DNA of 52,812 bases from an uncultured bacterium (GTDB lineage: Bacteria > Bacillota > Clostridia > Lachnospirales > Lachnospiraceae): NCBI GenBank assembly GCA_947574055.1, contig CANPIC010000017.1:1-52812 (forward strand), written 5' to 3'. Below are positions 44,780-52,812 of this stretch, one piece after another. A program made the position numbers and the translations under genes. How positions within the stretch are numbered: the first letter of the stretch is position 1; each line of letters begins with the position of its first letter. The notes beneath the pieces were generated by a model. It saw nothing but the letters and a program-made list of their open reading frames with translations, did not search any database and had not been told where the DNA came from.

Positions 44780-44874
44780 TTTTCCGGTATCCGCAGTTCC
44801 CGCACGGCATTGCTCTGCCTGTTCTCATTTTGATCCCATGAACTGATACGCACATATGCAAATATGTCTCCCAT
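44773..44874 (-). pseudogene. Truncated serine recombinase N-terminus
   Basis: A 33-codon frame reads MGDIFAYVRISSWDQNENRQ and ends RELRIPEKT then stop. This is the first strand and helix of resolvase/invertase enzymes (YxRxSxxDQN, with the catalytic Ser in RISS). AAAGGAGG lies 8 nt before the ATG, so the start is intact, but the remaining 150 or more residues are lost at the 12-bp repeats. Confidence 0.75.
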
Positions 44875-45333
44875 TCCTCTTTCCTCCTTTGTAATCCGCC
44901 GGCACTTTCGCGGCAGTAACCTACTGCTGCATACGCTTCGCCGGTATGCCTGTCTCCTGCATGGTCAGCAAAGCAGATGGCCCGTATGCATCCGGTTTGT
45001 TTGTTTTATGATATACCATGGCAGATGTGGTTACCGGCTCAGATTATGATGCGCGTCACTCTTGAAAAACGATATGCGCCATGGTAAGATATTGTCGGGA
45101 AAATCTGATATTACGCATATAGCGGCAGGATTAAGGGCTGCCGACTATATGCAGACAGGGCAGAAGTCAACACCCCGCTACAGACAACGAGGCTTCAGGC
45201 TCGCATCTCCACAAGGCGACAGGGTACATGACCCTCACGGCAGTCGCCAGTTGTGCAGACAGATATGCTCATCCGGCCCGTTGCCTGCGGGAATCAGATT
45301 TATGACTTATTTTTTAACAGCAGGGGGAATGTT
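44875..45333. other. Gap before the chemoreceptor
   Basis: Apart from the structured leader below, no gene is supported. A 91-codon frame at 45062-45337 crosses the hairpins and the chemoreceptor start and is rejected. Confidence 0.5.
45115..45255 (+). promoter_or_regulatory. Structured 5' leader of the chemoreceptor gene
   Basis: Three hairpins lie in tandem. The first (45115-45152) pairs GCATATA with TATATGC and, inside, CGGCAG with CTGCCG. The second is short (CGAG at 45188, CTCG at 45200). The third (45210-45255) pairs CACAA, GGCGAC and AGGGT with ACCCT, GTCGCC and TTGTG. No T run follows. The gene starts 79 bp later. It does not match the c-di-GMP-I or -II aptamers I know. Confidence 0.5.
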
Positions 45334-47361
45334 ATGAAATTTTTGGTAAATCGTAAACTTGCCACACGTATCGGCATGATCACCACAGCAATTACCTGTA
45401 TGGGAATGTTGCTGCTCTGGTTCATCGTATCGAACCGCATCGCTTCCATGGTCAAAAACAATATTACCAACCAGATGATAGATGCCGTGGAATCAAGGGC
45501 AGCCATCATCAATGATTATGTGACTTCCGCAGAAGAATATATGACAGCATTTGCGCTGGGCAGTGAAGTACATGAGCTTCTTGCGGATCCTGATAATCCC
45601 GCGTTGCTGCAAAAAGGGCAGCAGTATACAGAAGACTTTGCCGCGGTCAAGGGAATTTTTGAAGGATTATACATCGGTACCCCGGATACCTATGTCCTGA
45701 CCCATACTTCTGAAGGGGCAATCGGCATGACAACCCGCAGTGGTGATTCCCTGGATACCTTCCGGGACACAATCCTTTCGCGTCAGGAACTCACCAACCT
45801 GGGCATTATGAAATCACCCGGAACCGGAAGCATGATTCTTTCCATGTATTATCCTATCTTTGCCGAAGAGGAATGTATCGGTTTTGTAGGCGCCGGTGTT
45901 TACGCCAGCCATTTAATGGATGCTTTGTTACATCTGGATATTGAGGGACTGCCTGACTGCGAGTATGTGTTTCTGAATGTGGAAACAGGTACATACCTGT
46001 ATCATCCTGATGAAACACTGTTAAATACACAAACCACTGACAGTGGTTATCAGGAAATCCTGCGGCGGATCCGTACAGACGGCAACACGCAGGCAGATAC
46101 CTTTTTCTACCAGGATGAAAACGGTGTCGATCAGCTGGTTGTCTATAAATATCTCAAAGACCGCAACTGGGTCTTCATGGTCCGCGACAATGCAGTGGAA
46201 GTCTATGGAGAAGTCAAAACAGTCCGCCTTACGGTAGGGATTTTGTGTGCATCAGTGACACTTATTATTATCCTTGTCACATTGCTGATCCTGTACCGCG
46301 AAGGCAAGGAACTTATGATTATAGAACGGTCGATCCGCCATCTTGGCAATCTGCAACTGTCCGCCGACAAAGAACTGAAATCTTTTTACGGCAGAAAGGA
46401 CGAGATTGGTATGATCGCGCAGACAGTCCATCTTGTCTGTGACTGCCTGCGAAAGACGATTGACGATATCGGTCGTATTCTCGGTGAGATGGCAAATGGT
46501 AATATTTCTGTTGATGTTTCCAAAAATGAAAATTATTATATCGGAGATTTTAGAGTCCTGGCTGACAGCCTGAACAGTATTCGCACAAACCTGACAAATG
46601 TAATGCGGGATATTACGCATATTGCCAATCAGGTTGACACCGGTGCCAACCGGGTATCCGCAGGCGCACAGGCTCTGTCCAGGGGAACCATGCAGCAAAA
46701 AGATTCCATCAACGGTCTTGTATCTAACGTCACGGATATCACCACACAGATCCGCAGCAGTGCAGACCGGTGCCGCAGTGCCAGTGATCTGGTTGACAAA
46801 GCCACAGGTTATGCGGCGGAGGCCGATACAAAGATGGAACAGTTAGCCGCTGCCACCGAAAATATCAACCGCTCTTCTGCCCAGATTGGCAGTATCATCA
46901 AAACCATCGAGGACATTGCTTTCCAGACAAATATTCTTGCACTGAACGCTTCCGTTGAGGCGGCACGTGCAGGAGAAGCCGGAAAAGGATTCTCCGTCGT
47001 ATCCGATGAAGTCAGAAGTCTGGCCGCCAGATCTGCCGAGGCTGCCGGAAATACCAGCGTATTGATCGGACGCTCCGTCCAGAGTGCCAAGACAGGCACC
47101 GAGTCTGCAAACGATGTGATATCCGCCATGCAGCTCATCAACGAATGTATTCAGTCTGTCAAAGTACTGATGGATGAAATTTCATCGGCCAGCATCCAGC
47201 AATCGGAAATGATTGTATCCGTGGAAGACAGAATCAAGGAAGTCTCCGTTGTCATCCAGACAAATTCCACGGCTGCCGAAGAAAGTGCGGAAATCTCCGA
47301 TAAACTTTCCGGGCAGGCCAGAACACTGAGCCACCTGATCAGTCAGTTCCGGATCAGTTAA
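45334..47361 (+). CDS. Methyl-accepting chemotaxis protein
   Basis: A 675-residue chemoreceptor. Membrane helices at about 12-33 and 300-322 bracket an extracellular double-Cache sensor domain, which includes [23 protein letters not shown] region and the cytoplasmic signalling hairpin follow. The tip reads [20 protein letters not shown] and [19 protein letters not shown], where CheA and CheW bind. The start at 45334 has AGGGGGA upstream; the longer frame from 45253 has none. The ligand is unknown. It converges with a second, different receptor downstream. Confidence 0.93.
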   Translation: MKFLVNRKLATRIGMITTAITCMGMLLLWFIVSNRIASMVKNNITNQMIDAVESRAAIINDYVTSAEEYMTAFALGSEVHELLADPDNPALLQKGQQYTEDFAAVKGIFEGLYIGTPDTYVLTHTSEGAIGMTTRSGDSLDTFRDTILSRQELTNLGIMKSPGTGSMILSMYYPIFAEEECIGFVGAGVYASHLMDALLHLDIEGLPDCEYVFLNVETGTYLYHPDETLLNTQTTDSGYQEILRRIRTDGNTQADTFFYQDENGVDQLVVYKYLKDRNWVFMVRDNAVEVYGEVKTVRLTVGILCASVTLIIILVTLLILYREGKELMIIERSIRHLGNLQLSADKELKSFYGRKDEIGMIAQTVHLVCDCLRKTIDDIGRILGEMANGNISVDVSKNENYYIGDFRVLADSLNSIRTNLTNVMRDITHIANQVDTGANRVSAGAQALSRGTMQQKDSINGLVSNVTDITTQIRSSADRCRSASDLVDKATGYAAEADTKMEQLAAATENINRSSAQIGSIIKTIEDIAFQTNILALNASVEAARAGEAGKGFSVVSDEVRSLAARSAEAAGNTSVLIGRSVQSAKTGTESANDVISAMQLINECIQSVKVLMDEISSASIQQSEMIVSVEDRIKEVSVVIQTNSTAAEESAEISDKLSGQARTLSHLISQFRIS

Positions 47362-47382
47362 CTCCTAAAACAGAGAACGTAA

Positions 47383-47429
47383 AGGCGCCGGCATATGCAG
47401 ATAATTTCCGCATAAACCGGCGCCTGTTT
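47383..47429. terminator. Terminator between convergent chemoreceptor genes
   Basis: AGGCGCCGG (47383-47391) pairs with CCGGCGCCT (47417-47425) with inner GCATA pairing, then GTTT. Confidence 0.75.
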
Positions 47430-47472
47430 GTCTGCCGATGATTACCGGTAAAGTCCGCTTCCTGTACACAAA

Positions 47473-49506
47473 TCAGCGGCTGACTTCGAATTTCTGTACC
47501 ATTTTATTTAAGATTTCCGCCTGGGAAGCCAATTCCTCCGAAGTCGCGGAAGTCTCCTGAGAAGCTGCCGAATTATCCTGTATTCCATGTGTGATCTCTT
47601 CAATCCCCGCACGCAGCTGTTTCATATTTTCAGCCTGGATAGCTGCACTTTCAGCCGTATCCTGTATCATTTTATTCACATGATCCACAACACTTACCGA
47701 TTCTTTGAGAGAATCCATGGCCCCGACCGCAATGGTATTGCCTTTGTTGATCTCTTCCATGGAAATTTCGATCAGTTCTTTCGTTGTGTTGGCTGCTTTG
47801 GAACTCTCCAGTGCCAGCTTCCCGATCTCATCTGCGACAACTGCAAAGCCTTTTCCGGCCTCACCTGCCCGTGCGGCTTCTATAGAGGCATTCAGGGACA
47901 ACAGGTTGGTCTGTGACGCAATATCTTCAATCGTCTGGATGATTCCCACCACCTTTTGAGAAGTCTGGTGAATCTCATTCATGGCTTCCATCATCTGCTT
48001 CATCTTTTCCTGATTCTGCTCGATCATGGCAGCCGCCTGCGCCGTCGCTTTGGCAGAAGCCTCCGCCTCTCTGCGGCTGTTCTCCACCTGATCCGCCACG
48101 ACAGTCGTCGTCGCCGCAAGCTGTTCGATGGAAGCCGCCTGCTCCTCTGCTCCCTCTGCCAAAACCTCAGATGCCGAGGCGAGCTCAGAAGCACCGACGG
48201 ATACCCGTTCGGAACTTTGATTGATGCCGATCATAACCTCATTCATGGAATCAGAGATATTGAGCAGGGCCGTCTTAATTTTCTGAAATTCACCGACATA
48301 GTCATTTTTCAGATCAACACTTAATTTCCCATCCGCGATCCGGGAAAGCACTTCCGCTGTCTCATCTATGTATACAATATACTCTTTCAGCCGGTCCACT
48401 GTCTTGGCAAAAGACTCACCCAGTTCACCGATTTCATCCTCACTTGTTATATGAAGATTCACATCCAGATTACCCGCAGCAAGCTGCTGCGCCGTATGAT
48501 TCAACTGCTGAATGGGCTTTGTCAGCTTGGCGGCACTTTTCCTGATACTGAAAGCGATCAGGACAATACCGATCCCAAAGAGGATCACCAGCGTAATGAC
48601 CATGATGATCAGCATCGCATAATATTCTGCAAACGGCAAGTTGCTAAGGACCATATATCCCGTATCTCCCGCATGCTGCAGAAAACCATATTTTACCTGC
48701 CCGTTTGTCTTGTATTTAAGAAATACATTACTTTCTGACAATACTGCATCCACAACATTCTGTGATATGTCCACATCTTTGATATTCTTTTGTATAATAT
48801 CGCTCTGTGGATGATACAGGAAGGTGCCACTTTCGGACATCAACAGCATATATCCATTGCGCCCGATCCGGTACCCGCTCATAACCTGTGTCATATGGTC
48901 CAGAGAAATATCCATTCCCACCGCGCCAAGGACTGTACCTGTCGCCTCATCTAAAACAGGGGCTGCAGCACTCAAAATCATCTTACCGGTCGATGAATCC
49001 ACATAAGGCTCTGTCAAAATAGGTTCCTTTGTCTCAATGCAGCCATACCAGCCACGTCCTGTGATATCCCAGCCTTCTTCACTCGTAAACCCGTCAGACT
49101 GCGTAAGCGCGCTGGCATCCAGATCGGAAATCCATACTGCCATGACGTTTTCCGTATCGGTATTGGCGATCTTGACAAGATTCTCCATTACCGCGTCCAT
49201 CTTTTCCGCCTGCCGGATATCGTCGCCTGCTTCAATCTCCATCATCACATCCCGAATCTCCGGATTGACAGCAAGCTGCTCCACACATTTCGTATACTGT
49301 TCCAGAAATCCGGTCAGTTGATTGGCAGCCGCATTGGATTCCTGCGTCAATTCTGTTTCCTTTGATGTAATGATCAACCATCCAACCATACAGATCGCCA
49401 CAGCCGCTATCAGCAGAAGCACAAATATAACACTGCCGCCAATCTGATGGAGAATCTCGTCTGCAATTCTCTTCCTCGCATTTGTTCCTGTTCTTTCTTG
49501 TTTCAT
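47473..49506 (-). CDS. Methyl-accepting chemotaxis protein, dCache type
   Basis: A 677-residue chemoreceptor. One membrane helix near 22-45 and a second near 305-325 enclose a double-Cache domain with [20 protein letters not shown] and [16 protein letters not shown], typical of small-molecule ligand pockets. HAMP and signalling domains follow, with the tip [20 protein letters not shown] and [19 protein letters not shown]. The N-terminus is Lys/Arg-rich with an AGGTTAAG ribosome site. No chemotaxis or flagellar gene is in the window. Confidence 0.93.
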   Translation of the reverse strand: MKQERTGTNARKRIADEILHQIGGSVIFVLLLIAAVAICMVGWLIITSKETELTQESNAAANQLTGFLEQYTKCVEQLAVNPEIRDVMMEIEAGDDIRQAEKMDAVMENLVKIANTDTENVMAVWISDLDASALTQSDGFTSEEGWDITGRGWYGCIETKEPILTEPYVDSSTGKMILSAAAPVLDEATGTVLGAVGMDISLDHMTQVMSGYRIGRNGYMLLMSESGTFLYHPQSDIIQKNIKDVDISQNVVDAVLSESNVFLKYKTNGQVKYGFLQHAGDTGYMVLSNLPFAEYYAMLIIMVITLVILFGIGIVLIAFSIRKSAAKLTKPIQQLNHTAQQLAAGNLDVNLHITSEDEIGELGESFAKTVDRLKEYIVYIDETAEVLSRIADGKLSVDLKNDYVGEFQKIKTALLNISDSMNEVMIGINQSSERVSVGASELASASEVLAEGAEEQAASIEQLAATTTVVADQVENSRREAEASAKATAQAAAMIEQNQEKMKQMMEAMNEIHQTSQKVVGIIQTIEDIASQTNLLSLNASIEAARAGEAGKGFAVVADEIGKLALESSKAANTTKELIEISMEEINKGNTIAVGAMDSLKESVSVVDHVNKMIQDTAESAAIQAENMKQLRAGIEEITHGIQDNSAASQETSATSEELASQAEILNKMVQKFEVSR

Positions 49507-49576
49507 ACTTAACCTCCGTACGCTTCTCCCCTACTCTTATTGTATCTCTGTTCTTCCGACAACACAACAGAAAGTT

Positions 49577-50134
49577 TCAATACCTTAGCGCGTGTTTCTT
49601 TACAACCTCACAAAAATCCGCTTTCACACTCTCATACCTGGAAGGCTCCCGCAGTATTGCCGAGGGATGGAAGGTTGCAGTCAGCGCACAGTTTTTGCGG
49701 ACCGTCCAGGTGCCATGCTGTCTGGTAATCTTAAAATCCGGTGAAATAATGCGCTGCGCCGCGACACGGCCAAGGCAGACAATGATCCTGGGCTTTAAAA
49801 GAAACGTCTCGTATTTCAGATAGGGAAAACAGGCGTCTTTTTCCTCTTCTTTGGGATCACGGTTGCCGGGCGGATGACATTTTATGATGTTGGTCATATA
49901 GAGTTCCTTCCTGTCCAGCCCACAATCATGTAAGAGTCTGTCCAATATCTCTCCGGAGCGCCCCACAAACGGGATCCCCTGTTCATCCTCCTGTCCTCCC
50001 GGGGCTTCGGCAATCAGCATGATATCGGCCTGCCGGTTCCCGCGTCCCATGACAGGCAGATGTCTGGTTTGGCTCAATGGACACTGTCTGCACACCATAA
50101 CGTGCTGTTCGATATCATTCCAAGTATATTGCAT
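49577..50134 (-). CDS. Uracil-DNA glycosylase, family 4
   Basis: A 185-residue repair enzyme that removes uracil from DNA. Family 4 marks are the iron-sulfur cysteines C15, C18, C86 and C102, the active-site segment AEAPGGQEDEQGIPFVGRSG and the late HPSAILR motif. Length is typical. The start at 50134 has AAGGAGG 4 nt upstream, so the nine extra codons to 50161 are dropped. The membrane protein upstream ends 87 bp before it. Confidence 0.93.
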   Translation of the reverse strand: MQYTWNDIEQHVMVCRQCPLSQTRHLPVMGRGNRQADIMLIAEAPGGQEDEQGIPFVGRSGEILDRLLHDCGLDRKELYMTNIIKCHPPGNRDPKEEEKDACFPYLKYETFLLKPRIIVCLGRVAAQRIISPDFKITRQHGTWTVRKNCALTATFHPSAILREPSRYESVKADFCEVVKKHALRY

Positions 50135-50221
50135 AACCCCTCCTTTGCAACCGCTCTGCAATGCCGTCTTTCAATCATCGTATTTCTTTTCCTATTTTGA
50201 ATATACCGTTTTTTCAGGCTT

Positions 50222-51304
50222 TTATTTCACATATAGTGCAACACCCTGCAAGAGAATCCCGGCCAATGGGATTGCCACAGATAACACAATCATGATTTTA
50301 TTACCGGCTGTTGTAACCACTAATTTCTCTGCCAGAATACTGTCCCTTTTTTTCATCAGACTTTTTCTGTTTTCTTCCCCGGCCTCCTCTTCCATCTGCC
50401 TGTTCAGCCTGATAATCATTTCGTCTTTTTTCTTTCTCATAAATGCAAATAATTCTTTCAATGGAATAAATTCCAGTATGGTCAGACATATCGTGATCTG
50501 GGCAAAAATCATTGTCTTTATATCACTGCGAAACAGATAGTGTATCCCATAACTGACGGCAATTCTGTCATTGAGTATTATGATCACACAATCCAGAATA
50601 TAAATGGAACCATGTGCAATCGTACATGCCAGAACATCAAATGCTTTTATCACGCTGATGTTCCGATTGTAATCCTCTTCTCTGTATACCATCTGATTGC
50701 TGCGTATGGCATAAAATATAAGCAATCCGGCACAAACCGTCATGCCGAATACTGTCAGTGAGAAGTACCATGTGACACCTAATATAAAGCAATAGTACAA
50801 AACGCCGAATATAGTCAGCTTTTTCATCCAATAGGCATGATTCATCTGAATGATATGACAAAAGCATAAGGTGGCAGCAAGTATCATGACAAACAGCACC
50901 ACTCTGAACGCCCACAAAACTATTTTCACATGCTCCCGTGCTTCATATCTGCTATAGGTATCACGCATCTCTTCCTCGGTGCCATTTATGATAAATTCTT
51001 TCAACTTTTGAGGAAACGAACCGGAAAGAAAATAAGATACAAAAAATAACATCGTCAGACCCAAGCTGTTTCCAATATCATTCAGATAACCAAACTGACC
51101 ATCCCCTCTGTATAAAACCTCCCGCTTACTTAAAATCATCAGATTGATGGAATACAGCACGAAGGGAGCGATCATATAAAGAAACTGCCCAAGAAACGTT
51201 TTCTGTATTGTATCATAAAACCTAGAAAGCAGGTTTGTCTGTCTGGCCATATGAAATACTGTCATTGCCCTTTCCATGCATCTTTTGTCTCTTTCACTTT
51301 GCAC
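50222..51304 (-). CDS. Multi-pass membrane protein, unknown
   Basis: A 360-residue protein with about seven membrane helices (near residues 37-58, 78-97, 126-150, 161-200, 225-250, 270-290 and 335-357). Between the last two lies a cytoplasmic, charged helix (FMRKKKDEMIIRLNRQMEEE). No family motif is recognised. It starts with GTG at 51304 after GGGGAGAG; an ATG nine codons later is an alternative. The neighbour on the left is the uracil-DNA glycosylase, with no functional link evident. Confidence 0.65.
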   Translation of the reverse strand: MQSERDKRCMERAMTVFHMARQTNLLSRFYDTIQKTFLGQFLYMIAPFVLYSINLMILSKREVLYRGDGQFGYLNDIGNSLGLTMLFFVSYFLSGSFPQKLKEFIINGTEEEMRDTYSRYEAREHVKIVLWAFRVVLFVMILAATLCFCHIIQMNHAYWMKKLTIFGVLYYCFILGVTWYFSLTVFGMTVCAGLLIFYAIRSNQMVYREEDYNRNISVIKAFDVLACTIAHGSIYILDCVIIILNDRIAVSYGIHYLFRSDIKTMIFAQITICLTILEFIPLKELFAFMRKKKDEMIIRLNRQMEEEAGEENRKSLMKKRDSILAEKLVVTTAGNKIMIVLSVAIPLAGILLQGVALYVK

Positions 51305-51512
51305 GCTTCTCTCTCCCCAAACTGTATGCGCCTGCCACTTCCTGGCAGTTATCTATTGTCATAAAATTCTTCGCTATAAGGAAATTATAACCATGTTCTG
51401 CCAAGTTGGCAACCGTGTCACAGAAGCGGAAGACCTTACAATAGACAGGCCGGCAAAGATACACAGCCACACAATAAAAATGTTAATTTTTCTTTAAACA
51501 TCCACATATCTA
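51305..51512. other. Divergent intergenic region
   Basis: No gene is supported here. The promoter of the CAP-like protein follows at 51513. Confidence 0.4.
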
Positions 51513-51541
51513 TTGATATAAAGAGCAGAATTGTATATGAT
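51513..51541 (+). promoter_or_regulatory. Promoter of the CAP-like secreted protein
   Basis: TTGATA (51513-51518) and TATGAT (51536-51541) are spaced 17 bp, about 50 bp before the ATG. Confidence 0.75.
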
Positions 51542-51591
51542 AAAGGTGACAGACATTTCGTCTGGCAAACGGAAAAGGAGGGTGGTACATA

Positions 51592-52491
51592 ATGAGAAAA
51601 AAATGGATCGTGATCGGATTACTGACAGCCGCGATGCTGCAGACATCCATGACAGCTTTTGCAGCGCCCAAACAGATGAGCGATGGAACGGTTTTTGATG
51701 CTGCATACTATGCAAGCAGCAATCCGGACGTCAAGGCAATCTTTGGCACGGATGAACAGACTCTGTACACACATTACAAAATGTTCGGAAAAAATGAAGG
51801 CAGGCTTCCGGTAGCGCCTACGACGTATCCGACCCCTGTTACACCGCCGGCAGTGACAAATATGATGGAAAACGGCTTTGATCCTGTGTATTATGCCAAT
51901 AATAACAAGGATGTTGTAGCAGTCATCGGCAATGATCCGCAAAAATTATATCTGCATTATACTTTATTCGGGCAGAATGAAGGCAGAAAGGGCTGCGCGC
52001 CGACTAATACGTCAAATACGAATACTTCTTCCGGTTCCTCGTCATCTGCCACAGGCACATACAAGTATGGTCTTGACGAAAAGCAGTACAACCGGGTAGT
52101 GCAGAGAGTGGACAGCAATGAGGGCAATGCAAAATCTCTCGTCGGCAAAGTCAATAATTACAGAGATGAAAAGGATAAGAAGAAGCTCTATCGTGATGAT
52201 CTTCTGGACGAGGCGGCAACACTGCTGGCAATGGAAATGGATGATGCTGAAAAGGCATCCCACACACGTCCAAACGGAAATTCCTATTCTACTGTTTTCT
52301 CTCAGTATGGGATCAGTGATTACGAATATCAGGGAATGATCTATCAGAAAAACAATACTTCCGATATGAACAAGCTGTTAGAGGAATGGAAATCTGACAG
52401 CAGCGACAGATCAGAACTTACAAACAAGCGTTACAAATACGTAGGCGTAGGCAGAAGCAATAAGTACTGGGTACTGCTGTTTACCGATTAA
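51592..52491 (+). CDS. Secreted protein with CAP-like domain and two repeats
   Basis: A 299-residue exported protein. The signal peptide ends at about residue 25 (TAFA-AP). Two repeats follow, FDAAYYASSNPDVKAIFG and FDPVYYANNNKDVVAVIG, each ending in FGxNEGR, a wall-protein repeat common in Clostridia. After a Ser/Thr/Asn-rich linker comes a domain like the CAP/SCP fold: SHTRPNGNSYSTVF contains the conserved His, and YVGVGRS marks the end. The usual GEN segment is replaced by YQGMIYQ, so a canonical active site is doubtful. AAGGAGG lies 10 nt before the ATG. The role is unknown. Confidence 0.85.
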   Translation: MRKKWIVIGLLTAAMLQTSMTAFAAPKQMSDGTVFDAAYYASSNPDVKAIFGTDEQTLYTHYKMFGKNEGRLPVAPTTYPTPVTPPAVTNMMENGFDPVYYANNNKDVVAVIGNDPQKLYLHYTLFGQNEGRKGCAPTNTSNTNTSSGSSSSATGTYKYGLDEKQYNRVVQRVDSNEGNAKSLVGKVNNYRDEKDKKKLYRDDLLDEAATLLAMEMDDAEKASHTRPNGNSYSTVFSQYGISDYEYQGMIYQKNNTSDMNKLLEEWKSDSSDRSELTNKRYKYVGVGRSNKYWVLLFTD

Positions 52492-52527
52492 AACGCGGCG
52501 AATAATCTAATTTGTGAGAAACAACAA

Positions 52528-52568
52528 CAGGCCGGAAATGCCGTAGCAGGTGGCATTTCCGGCCTGTA
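52528..52568 (+). terminator. Hairpin after the CAP-like gene
   Basis: ACAGGCCGGAAATGCC pairs perfectly over 16 bp with GGCATTTCCGGCCTGT. There is no long T run, so termination could be weak. Confidence 0.6.
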
Positions 52569-52611
52569 CTATATTCTCCTGGCCTCTGCCAGAGAGTTTT
52601 GGCCGCTAGTC

Positions 52612-52636
52612 GCCTCCCCCGGATGCCTGGGGAGGC
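52612..52636. other. GC-rich hairpin near the transposase
   Basis: GCCTCCCC (52612-52619) with GGGGAGGC (52629-52636), possibly part of the insertion sequence end. Confidence 0.45.
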
Positions 52637-52650
52637 CGCTGAAAAAGTAG

Positions 52651-52703
52651 ATATCACCGCCTATATTTGGTATAATGTAATTATTCAATACAGGCGGTGA
52701 TAT
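52651..52703. repeat. Inverted repeat around the transposase promoter
   Basis: ATATCACCGCCT (52651-52662) and AGGCGGTGATAT (52692-52703) are perfect 12-bp inverted arms. A TATAAT at 52671-52676 lies between them. It may be an operator, or a hairpin limiting transposase translation. Confidence 0.65.
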
Positions 52704-52704
52704 T

Positions 52705-52812
52705 ATGGTTGAGCAACAACAGAAGTTAGTATTAAGTCCCTACATGGAAATATATGCATTAGTCGTTCCAAAAGACAACCTGCTGCGACAGATAAAAGAA
52801 CTGGTAGATTTT
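52705..52812 (+). CDS. IS1182-type transposase, partial
   Basis: The first 36 codons of a gene cut by the window edge: MVEQQQKLVLSPYMEIYALV, then VPKDNLLRQIKELVDF. The VPKDNLLRQI(K/N)ELVDF segment is typical of IS1182-family transposases, from memory. GGCGGTG lies about 5 nt before the ATG. Whether the element is intact cannot be seen. Confidence 0.75.
   Translation, partial: MVEQQQKLVLSPYMEIYALVVPKDNLLRQIKELVDF

Noticed and set aside
45115-45255. c-di-GMP riboswitch (class I or II)
   Set aside because: The conserved core sequences of either class as I know them are missing, though the position would fit.
45062-45337. A 91-codon frame before the chemoreceptor
   Set aside because: It covers stable hairpins, overlaps the real start and has no similarity or ribosome site.

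Overview
The window looks like a chromosomal segment of a Gram-positive, anaerobic Firmicute, most likely Clostridia of the Lachnospiraceae type. The grounds are strong Shine-Dalgarno sites, the infC-rpmI-rplT operon with a Firmicute L20 leader, a BirA operator in front of bioY, two DUF1540-like Cys-rich domains, a BspA-type leucine-rich-repeat wall protein next to a class B sortase, a YczE/YitT-like membrane protein, GHKL/LytTR signalling and two methyl-accepting chemotaxis proteins. The genus cannot be fixed from sequence reading alone.

Layout: 0.3-3.3 kb, typA and an aldo/keto reductase (+). 3.5-6.9 kb, a 425-residue heptad-repeat coiled-coil protein, a YczE-like membrane protein and hemL (-). 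7.0-7.9 kb, two hairpins and a decayed IS630-family transposase. 7.9-14.7 kb, a small hypothetical gene, a 1701-residue surface LRR protein and its sortase (-). 14.8-22 kb, an FGGY sugar kinase, two tRNA-Leu genes, a secreted protein, an HD-domain protein, an M19 dipeptidase, a DUF2974 hydrolase, a nucleoid-associated protein and a VanZ protein (all -). 22.1-23.8 kb, a membrane-anchored Cys-repeat protein (+). 23.9-25.3 kb, infC-rpmI-rplT with leader and promoter (-). 25.4-31.3 kb, a DUF1540 protein, a possible small RNA, a SEC-C protein, nagB, a two-component system and two HAD phosphatases. 31.4-34 kb, bioY-bioD-bioA under a BirA operator. 34-38.3 kb, purA, xth, mgtE and yigZ (-). 38.4-41.4 kb, a class A penicillin-binding protein (+). 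41.4-43.8 kb, a small coiled-coil gene with 102-bp tandem repeats in front of it, then tetR, xpt and a DUF3892 gene (-). 44-52.5 kb, a lipoprotein, a truncated serine recombinase, a structured leader, two convergent chemoreceptors, a family 4 uracil-DNA glycosylase, a multi-pass membrane protein and a CAP-like secreted protein. The right edge cuts an IS1182-type transposase.

How the genes work together: SrtB probably anchors the LRR protein through its SPQTG signal. The bio genes give uptake (BioY) plus two late biosynthetic steps (BioA, BioD), with bioF and bioB not in the window. IF3, L35 and L20 are coupled by an attenuator, and infC appears to use an AUU start codon. xpt and a TetR regulator overlap by one base. 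Most of the window is ordinary core genome. No large unknown defence or biosynthetic system was recognised.

The least explained signals are small: (a) three 102-bp tandem repeats (the third partial), each holding a Shine-Dalgarno and ATG mini-ORF; (b) a possible C-rich-loop small RNA at about 25.83-25.96 kb; (c) a strongly structured leader before a chemoreceptor; (d) the 21-bp repeat array of the coiled-coil gene.
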